NCBI GenBank assembly: GCA_016806145.1
Contig: CP063166.1
Span: forward strand, 2,170,001 to 2,234,000
Direction of reading: 5' to 3'
DNA from: Variovorax paradoxus
GTDB lineage: Bacteria > Pseudomonadota > Gammaproteobacteria > Burkholderiales > Burkholderiaceae_C
DNA: 64,000 bases
The notes under the pieces were generated by a model. It ran no database searches. It worked only from the letters and a program-made list of their open reading frames with translations, and was not told the DNA's origin. The translations under genes and the position numbers were made by a program. Shown one piece after another: positions 18,787 through 27,719 of this stretch. The first letter of the stretch is position 1. Every line of letters begins with the position of its first letter.

Positions 18787-19583
18787 GCACCTCGACCGAA
18801 ACGCAGCGCCAGGGCCTGGGTCTCGCCGCCACCGCGATCGCGGTGGTCGTGTTCCTGCAGATCCCGGTGCTGGTGGTGGTGCTCGCGGCCCTCAGCAAGA
18901 CTGCCTACCTCACGATCCCGCCCAAGGGCCTGACCCTGCACTGGTTCGAGGTGGTGCTGCGCGATCCCGAATACCTCTCGGCCGCCTGGACCAGCCTCTG
19001 GCTCGCCACCGCCTCGACCGCCGCCGCGCTGGTGCTCGGCCTGATCGCCGCCTATGCGATCCACCGCCGCATGGTGCCGGGCGCGGCCGCGCTGACCTCG
19101 CTGTTCATGGCGCCGCTGGTGCTGCCCTCGGTGGTGCTCGGCGTGGCGCTGTTGCAGTACTACACGATGACCGGCCTGCGCGGCAACTCGCTGGGCCTGT
19201 GGCTCGCGCACGTGGTCATCACCGTGCCCTACGTGGTGCGCGCCAGCCTCGGCAGCCTGGCGGCGGTCGACGAGTCGCTGGAAGACGCGGCGCGCGTGCT
19301 CGGCGCCGATGGCTTCACGAGCTTCCGGCTGGTCACCCTGCCGCTGGTCAAGCCCGGCCTGGTGGCCGGCGGCCTGTTCGCCTTCATCACCTCGCTCGAC
19401 AACGTGCCGGTGTCGGTGTTCCTGCTCTCGGCGAGCCAGACCACCCTGCCGGTGAAGATCTTCACCTCGGTGGAGCAGGGCGTCGACCCCAGCGTCGCCG
19501 CGGTCTCCACCCTGCTGATCGTGGCCACCGGCATCGTGCTGCTGCTGGCCGAACGCTGGACCGGCTTCCACAAGCACGTCTAG
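18783..19583 (+). CDS. ABC transporter permease (PotC-like)
   Basis: A 266-residue partner permease with about six helices and the EAA loop EDAARVLGADGFTSFRLVTL. It pairs with the preceding permease to form the transmembrane channel. Helix 1 (about 14-38) is very hydrophobic. It starts in an ATGA overlap and ends 33 bp before the deacetylase-like gene, so the catabolic genes below are likely on the same transcript. Confidence 0.94.
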   Translation: MSTSTETQRQGLGLAATAIAVVVFLQIPVLVVVLAALSKTAYLTIPPKGLTLHWFEVVLRDPEYLSAAWTSLWLATASTAAALVLGLIAAYAIHRRMVPGAAALTSLFMAPLVLPSVVLGVALLQYYTMTGLRGNSLGLWLAHVVITVPYVVRASLGSLAAVDESLEDAARVLGADGFTSFRLVTLPLVKPGLVAGGLFAFITSLDNVPVSVFLLSASQTTLPVKIFTSVEQGVDPSVAAVSTLLIVATGIVLLLAERWTGFHKHV

Positions 19584-19616
19584 ACCCTTCTTCCTCTTCT
19601 TCCCCAGGACTTCGCG

Positions 19617-20441
19617 ATGCCCACCACGAGCAAAGGCTTCCCGCTCATGCTGACCTTCGACCTCGACGCCGAGACCATGTGGACCGGCCGCGATCCCGCG
19701 AACGCGCAGCGGCCGATCCTGATGTCGCAGGGCGCCTACGGCTGGAAGGTCGGCATGCCGCGCATCCTGAAGCTGCTGGAGCGCTACGGCATCCACTCGA
19801 CCTTCTTCGTGCCGGGCGAGGTGGCCGAGAAGCATCCCGAGCTGATGCGCGAGGTGATCGACCGCGGCCACGAGGTGGCGCACCACAGCTACCGCCACCG
19901 CTGGATCGTCGGCCTCACGCCCGAGGAGGAGCGCGAGGAGATGGAGAAGGGCCTCGAGGTGCTGACCCGCCTGACCGGCAGCCGCCCGCGCGGCTGGCGT
20001 TCGCCCGCGGCCGAGTTCAGCGCCATCACGCTCGACCTCATCAAGGAGTACGGCTTCGACTACTCCTCGAACTTCTTCGACGACGACTCGCCCTACCTGC
20101 TCGAGATCGGCGGCCAGCGCACCGACATCGTCGAGCTGCCGTTCCGCTGGGTGCTCGACGACGCACCCTTCTTCCAGTACTCGATCACGCTGCCCGGCCG
20201 CACCCTGCAGGCGCCCTCGGCCGCGCTCGAGGCCTGGAAGAGCGAGTTCGACGTGCTGCATGCCGAGGACCGCATGATGATGGTCGGCATGCATCCGCAG
20301 ATCATCGGCCAGCCCTCGCGGCTCAAGGTGCTCGAGGGCCTGATCGAGCATGCGCTCGCGCATTCCGACGTGTGGATCGACCGCTGCGACCGCATCTCCG
20401 ACGACATGCGCCCGCGCCTGCGGGCCGCGGTGGCCGCATGA
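19617..20441 (+). CDS. Polysaccharide-deacetylase fold hydrolase, possible cyclic imidase
   Basis: A 274-residue NodB-fold metal hydrolase without a signal peptide, hence cytoplasmic. Metal-site residues follow the family: TFDLDAE (Asp15, Asp17) and HHSYRH, giving His90 and His94 (HxxxH). A substrate-arm motif is RGWRSPAAEFS. The sequence style is that of the HpPgdA/PuuE group, which contains ring-opening enzymes such as cyclic imidases and allantoinase-like proteins rather than cell-wall deacetylases. Cytosolic location and a neighbourhood of amidases favour a cyclic imide or similar ring as substrate, but this is inference. It overlaps the next SDR gene by four bases. Confidence 0.82.
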   Translation: MPTTSKGFPLMLTFDLDAETMWTGRDPANAQRPILMSQGAYGWKVGMPRILKLLERYGIHSTFFVPGEVAEKHPELMREVIDRGHEVAHHSYRHRWIVGLTPEEEREEMEKGLEVLTRLTGSRPRGWRSPAAEFSAITLDLIKEYGFDYSSNFFDDDSPYLLEIGGQRTDIVELPFRWVLDDAPFFQYSITLPGRTLQAPSAALEAWKSEFDVLHAEDRMMMVGMHPQIIGQPSRLKVLEGLIEHALAHSDVWIDRCDRISDDMRPRLRAAVAA

Positions 20442-21202
20442 ACGCCGCCGCCACCCCGGCGCCGCGCCACCTGATCGTGAGCGGCGGTGCCAGCGGCATC
20501 GGCCTCGCGGTCGCGCGCATGGCGGTGGCGCGCGGCGCGCGCGTGGCGCTGCTCGACCGCGACACCGCCGCGCTCGCCGACGCCGTGCGCCGGCTCGGCG
20601 AGGCGGCGCTGGCACTCGAATGCGACGTGAGCGACGCGCCGGCCGTGCGCACCGCGGTGGACCGCGCCGCGCAATGGCTGGGCGGCGTCGACGCGCTGGT
20701 CAACTCGGCCGGCATCGATGCGCTCAAATCGCTCGAGGCCACCAGCGACGAGGAATGGGCGCGCGTGCTGGCCGTCAACCTCACCGGGCCGATGCTGGTG
20801 TGCCGCGCCGCGCTGCCGCACCTGCGCGCGGCCGGGGGCGGCAGCATCGTCAACATCGCCTCGGGCGCCGGCCTGCGGCCGCTGCCCAACCGCACCGCCT
20901 ATTGCGCGAGCAAGGCCGCGGTCATCATGTTCGGCAAATCGCTCGCCATCGAGACCGCGGCCGACGGCATCCGCGTCAACGCGGTCTGCCCGGGCGCGAT
21001 CGACACGCCGCTGTTCCGCACCAGCTACGAGAACGCCGACGATCCCGAGCGCGCGCTGGCCGAGATCCGGGAACGCTATGCGCTCGGCCGCATCGCCGCG
21101 CCCGAGGAGGTGGCCGAGGCCGTGCTCTACCTCAGCGGCCCCGGCGCCAGCTACATCACCGGCACCGCGCTCGCCGTCGATGGCGGCCGCACCTTCCACT
21201 GA
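20438..21202 (+). CDS. SDR-family oxidoreductase (first of two)
   Basis: A 254-residue classical short-chain dehydrogenase. The NAD(P) motif is SGGASGIG, the active-site Tyr/Lys pair is in AYCASKAA, and NSAG is the structural motif (NNAG variant). The start at 20438 is set by the ATGA overlap with the deacetylase-like gene. An acidic residue after the second strand (LLDRD) suggests NAD rather than NADP preference. It would oxidise a hydroxy intermediate or reduce a carbonyl in the operon's pathway; substrate unknown. Confidence 0.9.
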   Translation: MNAAATPAPRHLIVSGGASGIGLAVARMAVARGARVALLDRDTAALADAVRRLGEAALALECDVSDAPAVRTAVDRAAQWLGGVDALVNSAGIDALKSLEATSDEEWARVLAVNLTGPMLVCRAALPHLRAAGGGSIVNIASGAGLRPLPNRTAYCASKAAVIMFGKSLAIETAADGIRVNAVCPGAIDTPLFRTSYENADDPERALAEIRERYALGRIAAPEEVAEAVLYLSGPGASYITGTALAVDGGRTFH

Positions 21203-21212
21203 AAGGCCCGCG

Positions 21213-21974
21213 ATGACGTTCGACAGGCGCGTGGCGGTGGTCACCGGGGGCGGGCAGGGCATCGGCGCCGCCGCGGTGATGGAGTTCCTGGGGCGCGGCG
21301 CGCGCGTCGCGGTGCTCGACCTCGATTGCGCGCCGCTCGACGCGCAACTGGCCGGCGACGGCGTCGCGCCCGGCCTGGCCTCGCGCTGCCTGCGCGTGAG
21401 CGGCGACTGCACCGACGCGGCGGTGGTCTCGGCTTTCTTCGACCGCGTGGAATCGGCCTTCGGCCCGGTCGACATCCTCTTCAACAACGTCGGCCAGAGC
21501 GCGCGCGAACGCGGCGCGCCCTTCGTCGAGTCGCGGGAGGAGGTCTGGCGCTTCGTGCTCGAGGTCTCGCTGCTCACGGCCATGCGCGCCTCGCGCCGCG
21601 TGGCGCCCGGCATGAAGGCACGCGGTTTCGGCCGGATCGTCAACATGAGCACCGACGCGGCCTTCGTCGGCGACGTGGGCCTGGCCGACTATGCGGCCGC
21701 CAAGATGGGCGTGGTGGGCTTCACGCGCTCGCTGGCGCGCGAGCTCGCGCCGCACGGCGTCACGGTCAATGCCGTGTGCCCCGGCGCGATCCGCACCCGC
21801 GCGCACGACCAGCTGAACCCCGAGGTGCTCGCGCGCATCGTGGCCGACACGCCCGCGGGCTTCATCGGCACGCCACGCGACGTGGCCACGGCCGTGGCCT
21901 TCCTGGCGGGCGACGACGCCCGCTTCATCACCGGCCAGACGCTGCTGATCGACGGCGGCCGCTGGATGCTCTGA
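21213..21974 (+). CDS. SDR-family oxidoreductase (second of two)
   Basis: A 253-residue classical SDR with cofactor motif TGGGQGIG, NNVG, catalytic Tyr/Lys in DYAAAKMG, and an Asp in VLDLD for NAD binding. It starts 10 bp after the first SDR. The two share only the family core, so they are not a recent duplication and probably catalyse separate steps. The last residues (GQTLLIDGGRWML) are the standard SDR C-terminus. Amidase follows after 22 bp. Confidence 0.9.
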   Translation: MTFDRRVAVVTGGGQGIGAAAVMEFLGRGARVAVLDLDCAPLDAQLAGDGVAPGLASRCLRVSGDCTDAAVVSAFFDRVESAFGPVDILFNNVGQSARERGAPFVESREEVWRFVLEVSLLTAMRASRRVAPGMKARGFGRIVNMSTDAAFVGDVGLADYAAAKMGVVGFTRSLARELAPHGVTVNAVCPGAIRTRAHDQLNPEVLARIVADTPAGFIGTPRDVATAVAFLAGDDARFITGQTLLIDGGRWML

Positions 21975-21996
21975 CTTCCGACTTCGAGGAACGACC

Positions 21997-23373
21997 ATGG
22001 ATCTGATGGACCACGGCGCCGTGGCGCTGGCCGCGCTGGTGCGGCGCAAGGAGGCCTCGCCGGTGGAGATCGTGCAGGCCGCGCTCGCGCGCATCGAGGC
22101 GCGCCGCGAGATCAACGCCTTCATCACCGTGACCGCCGACCAGGCACTGGGCGCCGCGCGCCGCGCCGAGGCCGCCGTGATGGCCGGCGAGCCGCTGGGC
22201 CCGCTGCATGGCATTCCCTATTCCGTGAAGGACCTGACGCTCACGGCCGGCGTGCGCACCACCATGGGCTCGGCGATCCACGAGGACTTCGTGCCCAAGG
22301 ACGACGCGGTGGCCGTGGCACGCGCCAAGGCCGCGGGCGCGATCCTGATCGGCAAGACCCTCACGCCCGAGTTCGGCCACAAGCAGGTGCCGACGGCGCC
22401 GCTGTTCGGCCGCACGCTCAACCCCATCAACCCGGCCTACACCCCCGGCGCCTCGAGCAGCGGCGCCGCGGCCGCGGTGGCGGCCGGCATGGGACCGCTG
22501 GCGCTGGGCACCGACGGCGGCGGCTCGATCCGCATTCCCGCCGCCTGCTGCGGCATCGTCGGCCTCAAGGCCACGCTCGGCGTGGTGCCGCATCTGCAGG
22601 CGCCCGACCTCTATTCGGCCAACTCCTTCACCGGGCCGATGGCGCGCGACGTGGCCGACACCCGGCTGCTGTTCGAGGCCATCGCGGGCTTCGACGCGCG
22701 CGATCCCTGGGGCGCGGGCTGCGCGCCGCCGTGCCGTGTCGCGCCGGTCTCGCTGCGCGGCCTGCGCGTGGCCTGGCTGCCGAGCGCGGGCAACCGCGTC
22801 GATCCCGAGGTGGAGGCCATCGCGGGCGCGGCCGTGCAGGCGATGGCGCGCGAGGGCGCCAGCGTCGAGACCGTGCAGCTCGATTTCGTTTCGCTCGAGA
22901 AGCATTTCCTGGTCGTGCTGCAGTCGCTGCTGGCCGCGCGCGTGGGCGCCAACCTCGAGCGTTTCGGCAATCGGCTCGATGCCTCGCTGATCGACGCGGT
23001 GCAAAAGGGCCGCCGCCACACGGCCGTCGACCTGCACGAGGCCACCTTCGCCAAGACCCGCTGCTTCAACGAGCTGCAGGCGCTGTTCGAACGCTTCGAC
23101 GTGCTGGTGTCGCCCACGCTGTCGGCGCCGCCGCTGCCCATCGACAAGGACGTGAGCGGCGAGATCGAGATCGCCGGCCGGCCCGCGGGCACGGTGCGCG
23201 GCGCCTGGTATCCCTACACCTACCCGATGAACCTCACGGGCCATCCCGCGCTGTCGATGCCCTGCGGTCGCAGCGCCATCGGCCTGCCGATCGGGCTGCA
23301 GCTCGTGGGCCGCTGGTACGACGACCACTATCTGCTCGATGTCGCAGCGCTGGTCGAGCAGGCGCTCGGTTGA
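21997..23373 (+). CDS. Amidase signature family hydrolase (first of two)
   Basis: A 458-residue amidase with the Ser-cisSer-Lys triad: Lys78 in YSVKDL, cis-Ser near 153 and nucleophile Ser177 in GTDGGGSIR. The glycine-rich serine loop reads GASSSG rather than the common GGSSGG, a mild departure near the active site. Family members open amides, carbamoyl groups or Glu-tRNA; with no GatCAB genes alongside, a catabolic role is likely. It sits 35 bp before a Bug binding protein. Confidence 0.92.
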   Translation: MDLMDHGAVALAALVRRKEASPVEIVQAALARIEARREINAFITVTADQALGAARRAEAAVMAGEPLGPLHGIPYSVKDLTLTAGVRTTMGSAIHEDFVPKDDAVAVARAKAAGAILIGKTLTPEFGHKQVPTAPLFGRTLNPINPAYTPGASSSGAAAAVAAGMGPLALGTDGGGSIRIPAACCGIVGLKATLGVVPHLQAPDLYSANSFTGPMARDVADTRLLFEAIAGFDARDPWGAGCAPPCRVAPVSLRGLRVAWLPSAGNRVDPEVEAIAGAAVQAMAREGASVETVQLDFVSLEKHFLVVLQSLLAARVGANLERFGNRLDASLIDAVQKGRRHTAVDLHEATFAKTRCFNELQALFERFDVLVSPTLSAPPLPIDKDVSGEIEIAGRPAGTVRGAWYPYTYPMNLTGHPALSMPCGRSAIGLPIGLQLVGRWYDDHYLLDVAALVEQALG

Positions 23374-23408
23374 GCGATCCCCTTTCTTCTTTCACCGCGA
23401 GGTCTTCC

Positions 23409-24398
23409 ATGCCGTCCTTCCTCCGCCGATCCCTTGCCGTCGCGGCCTTCGCGGCCTGCGTCCTTCCGGCTGCCCAGGCCCAGTTGCCACCGGGCCTCGC
23501 GGGCGGCAACCTGCGCATCGTCGTGGGCTATGCCGCCGGCGGCGCGGCCGACACGGTCGCGCGCCTGTATGCCGAGCAGCTCAAGGACGCGGGCTTCGGC
23601 AGCATCGTGGTCGACAACAAGCCCGGCGCCTCGGCGCGCCTGGCCTGGGACACGGTGAAGAAGGCCAAGCCCGACGGCCTCACGCTCTACCTAGCGCCGT
23701 CGCCGCTGCTCACCATCCTGCCGCTGACCTACAAGACGCCGGGCTACGACGCCGACAAGGACCTGGTGCCGGTCGCGCTGCTGGTCGAGATTCCCACCGC
23801 GGTCGTCACCGGCGCCGGTCAGCCCTACAGCTCGATGAAACAGTACGTCGAATGGGCGAAGAAGAACCCGAGCAAGGCGACGCTGGGCCTCGCCACCATC
23901 GGCAGCTCGGGCCACCTGGGTGCCTTCGCGCTCGCCAAGGCACAGGGCTTCGAGCTCACGCCCGTGGCCTACCGCGGCGCCTCGCCGATGCTGATCGACG
24001 TGGTCGGTGGCGAGCTGTCGATGGGCTGGGATGCGGCCGCCAGCATGATGCCGCTCTACAAGGGCGGCAAGATCAAGTTCCTGGGCTTGAGCGGCGACAA
24101 GCGGCTGCCGGCCTTGCCCGACGTGCCCACGGCCAAGGAGCAGGGCTTCGGCGAGTTCGTCGCGGCCACGAGCTGGTATGCGGTCTATGCGCCTGCGGGC
24201 ACGCCGGCCGCCGTGCTGTCGGCACTGGAGCGCGGCTTCCTCGCGGCGGCGGCCAAGCCCGAGCTCGCGCGCAGCCTCGAGGCGGCCGGGCTGGTCGCCC
24301 ATGCCGAGGGCCGCGCCGAACTCGCGCAGCGGGCGCAGCGCGAGCGCAGGAACTGGGAGCCGATCGTCAAGGCGGCCGGCATCGTCATCGACGAATAG
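23409..24398 (+). CDS. Bug-family (tripartite tricarboxylate) substrate-binding protein
   Basis: A 329-residue periplasmic binding protein starting at ATG 23409. Signal peptide of about 25 residues ends in AAQAQ. The binding core has LRIVVGYAAGGAADTVARLY and VDNKPGAS. It lies between two amidase genes in the same transcription unit, 16 bp before the second. There is no TctA/TctB. Having both an ABC importer and a Bug protein in one operon suggests two related ligands, or a sensing role for one of them. Confidence 0.9.
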   Translation: MPSFLRRSLAVAAFAACVLPAAQAQLPPGLAGGNLRIVVGYAAGGAADTVARLYAEQLKDAGFGSIVVDNKPGASARLAWDTVKKAKPDGLTLYLAPSPLLTILPLTYKTPGYDADKDLVPVALLVEIPTAVVTGAGQPYSSMKQYVEWAKKNPSKATLGLATIGSSGHLGAFALAKAQGFELTPVAYRGASPMLIDVVGGELSMGWDAAASMMPLYKGGKIKFLGLSGDKRLPALPDVPTAKEQGFGEFVAATSWYAVYAPAGTPAAVLSALERGFLAAAAKPELARSLEAAGLVAHAEGRAELAQRAQRERRNWEPIVKAAGIVIDE

Positions 24399-24414
24399 CA
24401 CGCACGAAGGCTCG

Positions 24415-25860
24415 ATGTCCATGTCCACGATCTCAGACGATTCGCTCTTCTTCACGCCCGCGACCGAGCTGGCCGGCCTGATCCGCGCGCGCCAGCTCTC
24501 GCCGGTCGAGCTGGTGACGGCGGTGCTCGCGCGCGCCGAGCGCCTGCAGCCCACGCTCAATTGCTTCATCACCCTGACGCCCGAGCGCGCCCTGGCCGAG
24601 GCCCGCCGCGCCGAGGACGCCATCGTGGCCGGCCGGCCGCTGGGCGCGCTGCACGGCCTTCCGTTCACCGTGAAGGACCTGGTCAACACCGAGGGCGTTG
24701 CGACCACCTTCGGCACCGTGATCCACCGCGCCAACGTGCCCGCCGAAGACGCCGTGAGCGTGGCGCGGCTGCGTGCCGAGGGCGCGATCCTGATCGGCAA
24801 GACCACCACGCCGGAGTTCGGCTCGGGCCCGCTGACCAACTCGCCGCTGTTCGGCAGCACGCGCAACCCGTGGAACCTCGCGCGCACCTGCGGCGGCTCG
24901 AGCGGCGGCGCGGCAGCCGCGGTCGCGGCCGGCATCGCGCCGCTCGCGGTCGCCACCGACGGTGGCGGCTCCACGCGCATCCCGGCCGCCTGCAACGGCG
25001 TGGTCGGCATCAAGCAGTCGGTCGGCGTGATCCCGCACAGCCAGGCGCAGGACCTCTACGGCAACCAGACCTACGTCACGCCGATGACCCGCACCGTGGG
25101 CGACACCGCGCTGATGCTGCAGGCGATGGCCGGGCCGTCGCCGGTCGATCCCTGGTCGATCGGCCTGCGTTCGCACGACTACGTGGCGGCCGCGGCGAAT
25201 ACCGGCGACCTGCGCGGCCGGCGCGTGCTGTGCTGCGCCGCGCCGCCGGGACGGCCGGTGTCGGCCGATGTGGCGCGCAACTTCGAGGCCGCGCTGCGCA
25301 CGCTGAAGGACCTGGGCGCGCGCATCGAGCACTTCGACGGCGAAGGCTTCGAGGTCGAGCCGATCTGGCGCGCGATCAACCACACGGTGTGGCGCGCGCG
25401 CTTCGGCCCGCTGGTCGAGCGGCATCCCGACAGCTTCAGCGAGACCTTCCGGCGCCAGGTCGAGTCGGCGGCCGGCGTGAGCGGCGTCGAATACCAGGAG
25501 GCGATGTTCGCGCGCTCGCAGCTGTTCAAGCGCGTGCAGGCGCTGTTCGAGCGCGCCGACCTGCTCGCGATGCCCACGCTCACGCGCTCGGCGGTGGCGC
25601 TCGAGCAAGACCTGTTCGCGCCGCTCGACATCGATGGCCAGCCCTACGAGAACGTGCGCGCGCACTGGTATCCATGGACCATGCCGTTCAACATGACCGG
25701 CCATCCAGCGATCAGCCTGCCGAGCGGTTTCGGCGGCGACGGCATGCCGCTGGGCCTGCAACTCGTGGGCCGCTTCCAGGACGACGCGGCGCTGCTGGGC
25801 GCGTCGGCGGCCTTCGAGGCCGCCACGGGATACGCCGCGCGGCGGCCCGAACTTCCTTGA
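24415..25860 (+). CDS. Amidase signature family hydrolase (second of two)
   Basis: A 481-residue amidase with a canonical triad: Lys87 (FTVKDL), Ser162 in CGGSSGG and nucleophile Ser186 in TDGGGSTR. Start ATG 24415 follows GAAGG at good spacing; ATG 24421 is an alternative. Unlike the first amidase, its serine loop is canonical. The two are only family-level similar, so they may split work between two amide bonds of one substrate. It closes the MarR-controlled operon; the glycosylase gene starts 25 bp later. Confidence 0.93.
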   Translation: MSMSTISDDSLFFTPATELAGLIRARQLSPVELVTAVLARAERLQPTLNCFITLTPERALAEARRAEDAIVAGRPLGALHGLPFTVKDLVNTEGVATTFGTVIHRANVPAEDAVSVARLRAEGAILIGKTTTPEFGSGPLTNSPLFGSTRNPWNLARTCGGSSGGAAAAVAAGIAPLAVATDGGGSTRIPAACNGVVGIKQSVGVIPHSQAQDLYGNQTYVTPMTRTVGDTALMLQAMAGPSPVDPWSIGLRSHDYVAAAANTGDLRGRRVLCCAAPPGRPVSADVARNFEAALRTLKDLGARIEHFDGEGFEVEPIWRAINHTVWRARFGPLVERHPDSFSETFRRQVESAAGVSGVEYQEAMFARSQLFKRVQALFERADLLAMPTLTRSAVALEQDLFAPLDIDGQPYENVRAHWYPWTMPFNMTGHPAISLPSGFGGDGMPLGLQLVGRFQDDAALLGASAAFEAATGYAARRPELP

Positions 25861-25867
25861 GGAGGGC

Positions 25868-25884
25868 CGCCGATATCATCGGCG
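25868..25884. promoter_or_regulatory. Inverted repeat directly before the tag start codon
   Basis: CGCCGAT-ATC-ATCGGCG, perfect 7-bp arms, ends two bases before the ATG of tag. It contains a -10-like TATCAT (25874-25879) that would start transcription close to the ATG, suggesting a leaderless transcript, or it may be an operator. The ribosome site GGAGG (25861-25865) lies just outside. Confidence 0.35.
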
Positions 25885-25885
25885 C

Positions 25886-26455
25886 ATGAAGCAACACACC
25901 CGCTGCAGCTGGGCCGAGGGCGATGCCCTGATGAGCGCCTACCACGACGCCGAATGGGGCGTGCCCGAGCGCGATCCGCGCATGCTCTGGGAGACGCTGA
26001 TGCTCGAGGGCTTCCAGGCCGGCCTGGCCTGGATCACCGTGCTGCGCAAGCGCGACACCTTCCGCGAGGCCTTCGCGGGCTTCGATCCGAAGAAGGTCGC
26101 GCGCTTCGACGAGAAGGACATCGAGCGGCTGATGGGCAACCCCGGCATCATCCGCGCGCGCGCCAAGATCGAGGCCACCATCCGCGGCGCCCAGATCTAC
26201 AACGAGATGGCGGCGCGCGGCGAGAGCTTCACCGACTTCTGCTGGTCCTTCACCGATGGCAAGGTCATCAAGAACGACGGCAAGACGCGCACCGTGTCGT
26301 CCGAGCTGTCCGAGCGCGTGTCGAAGGAGCTCAAGAAGCGCGGCTTCAAGTTCGTCGGCCCGACCATCGTCTATGCCTGGCTGCAGGCGGTGGGCATCGT
26401 CAACGACCACGACGCGGCCTGCTTCCGGCGCGCGCAGGTCGCCAAGGCGGGCTGA
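25886..26455 (+). CDS. tag: DNA-3-methyladenine glycosylase I
   Basis: A 189-residue monofunctional repair glycosylase that removes 3-methyladenine. Family marks include TRCSWAEGD at the N-terminus, YHDAEWGVP, the aromatic pocket LEGFQAGLAW, and the C-terminal zinc snap VNDHDAACFRR with a Cys in the N-terminal RCSW. Length matches E. coli Tag (187). Functionally unrelated to the amidase operon before it; the inverted repeat at its start may give it its own promoter. Confidence 0.95.
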   Translation: MKQHTRCSWAEGDALMSAYHDAEWGVPERDPRMLWETLMLEGFQAGLAWITVLRKRDTFREAFAGFDPKKVARFDEKDIERLMGNPGIIRARAKIEATIRGAQIYNEMAARGESFTDFCWSFTDGKVIKNDGKTRTVSSELSERVSKELKKRGFKFVGPTIVYAWLQAVGIVNDHDAACFRRAQVAKAG

Positions 26456-26476
26456 GCGGCTTTTCTCGTCGCCTCT

Positions 26477-26494
26477 ATCGTCTCTTCCGACGAT
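26477..26494 (+). promoter_or_regulatory. Regulon site 1: ATCGTC-N6-GACGAT
   Basis: Perfect inverted repeat (spacer TCTTCC), 72 bp before the racemase gene. A -10-like CAAGAT begins 21 bp after it (26516-26521), placing the centre near -42. It matches three other sites in this window in sequence and spacing; the likely binder is the LAL regulator encoded at 30484-33204. Confidence 0.65.
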
Positions 26495-26566
26495 GCGGCA
26501 CCCACCGGGCCGCGACAAGATCGTTCTCCACACAGACCAGGCCGCCCGCGGCCAAGGAGACGGACG

Positions 26567-27679
26567 ATGCCGGGCCCATTGCAAGGATTGCGCGTGATCG
26601 AGATGGCCGGCCTCGGCCCCGGTCCCTTCTGCGCGATGCTGTTCGCCGACATGGGCGCCGAGGTGCTGCGCATCGAGCGGCCCGGCACGCCGCGCAACCC
26701 CCACGACATCCTCGCGCGCGGCCGCAGCCTGCTGCAGATCGACCTGCGCGCCGAGGGCGCGGCCGCCACCGTGCGCGACGCCATCGCGCGCGCCGACGTG
26801 CTGATCGAGGGCTTCCGCCCCGGCGTGATGGAGCGCCTGAGCCTCGGTCCGGCCGACTGCCTCGCGCTCAACCCGCGCCTGGTCTACGGCCGCATGACCG
26901 GCTGGGGCCAGCATGGCCCGCTCGCGCAGGCGGCCGGCCACGACATCAACTACATCGCGCTGAGCGGCGCGCTGCACGCGGTCGGCCGCGCGGGCGAGCC
27001 GCCGGTGCCGCCGCTCAACTACGTCGGCGACTTCGGCGGCGGCGCCATGTTCCTGGCCTTCGGCATCCTCGCGGCGCTGCACGAGGCCAAGGCCTCGGGC
27101 CAGGGCCAGGTGGTCGATGCCGCCATGACCGACGGCGCGGCGCTGCTGTCGGCCATGATGTACGGCTTCAAGGCGGCCGGCCAGTGGAGCAACCAGCGCG
27201 GCGAGAACATGCTCGACGGCGGCGCGCCCTTCTACGACACCTATGCCTGCGCCGACGGAAAGTACGTGGCCATCGGCGCCATCGAGCCGCAGTTCTATGC
27301 GCTGCTGCGCGAGCGCTGCGGCATCGCCGACGACCCGGTGTTCGACGCCCAGATGGACACCGCGCGCTGGCCGCTGCTCAAGCTGCGCATGGCCGACCTG
27401 TTCCGCACCCGCACGCGCGACGAATGGTGCGCGCTGCTCGAGGGCAGCGATGCCTGCTTCGCGCCGGTGCTCGACTGGGACGAGGCGCCCGCGCATCCGC
27501 ACAACGTGGCGCGCGGCACCTTCGTCGAGGTCGACGGCATGGTGCAGCCCGCGCCCGCGCCGCGCTTCAGCCGCAGCGCGCCCAGCGCGCCTTCGGCCGC
27601 GCCGCGCGAGGAGGGCGCGGCGCTGCTGCGGCGCTGGGGCGTGGGCGAGGCTGCCGCGCCGTCGCTGCGCGCGGCCTGA
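26567..27679 (+). CDS. CaiB/BaiF family protein, alpha-methylacyl-CoA racemase type
   Basis: A 370-residue family III CoA-transferase fold protein. Rather than the transferase aspartate arrangement, it shows the racemase pair: His125 in AGHDINY and Asp155 in NYVGDFGGG, equivalent to His126/Asp156 of mycobacterial MCR, plus GGAPFYDTY. It should epimerise 2-methylacyl-CoA so that S-specific acyl-CoA dehydrogenases can act, a step of branched-chain and isoprenoid acid breakdown. It opens an operon with an acyl-CoA ligase (41 bp later) and an acyl-CoA dehydrogenase, under regulon site 1. Confidence 0.87.
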   Translation: MPGPLQGLRVIEMAGLGPGPFCAMLFADMGAEVLRIERPGTPRNPHDILARGRSLLQIDLRAEGAAATVRDAIARADVLIEGFRPGVMERLSLGPADCLALNPRLVYGRMTGWGQHGPLAQAAGHDINYIALSGALHAVGRAGEPPVPPLNYVGDFGGGAMFLAFGILAALHEAKASGQGQVVDAAMTDGAALLSAMMYGFKAAGQWSNQRGENMLDGGAPFYDTYACADGKYVAIGAIEPQFYALLRERCGIADDPVFDAQMDTARWPLLKLRMADLFRTRTRDEWCALLEGSDACFAPVLDWDEAPAHPHNVARGTFVEVDGMVQPAPAPRFSRSAPSAPSAAPREEGAALLRRWGVGEAAAPSLRAA

Positions 27680-27719
27680 GCGCCGCCCGCGCACGCATCG
27701 GCAAGACGCAGGAGGGCCC

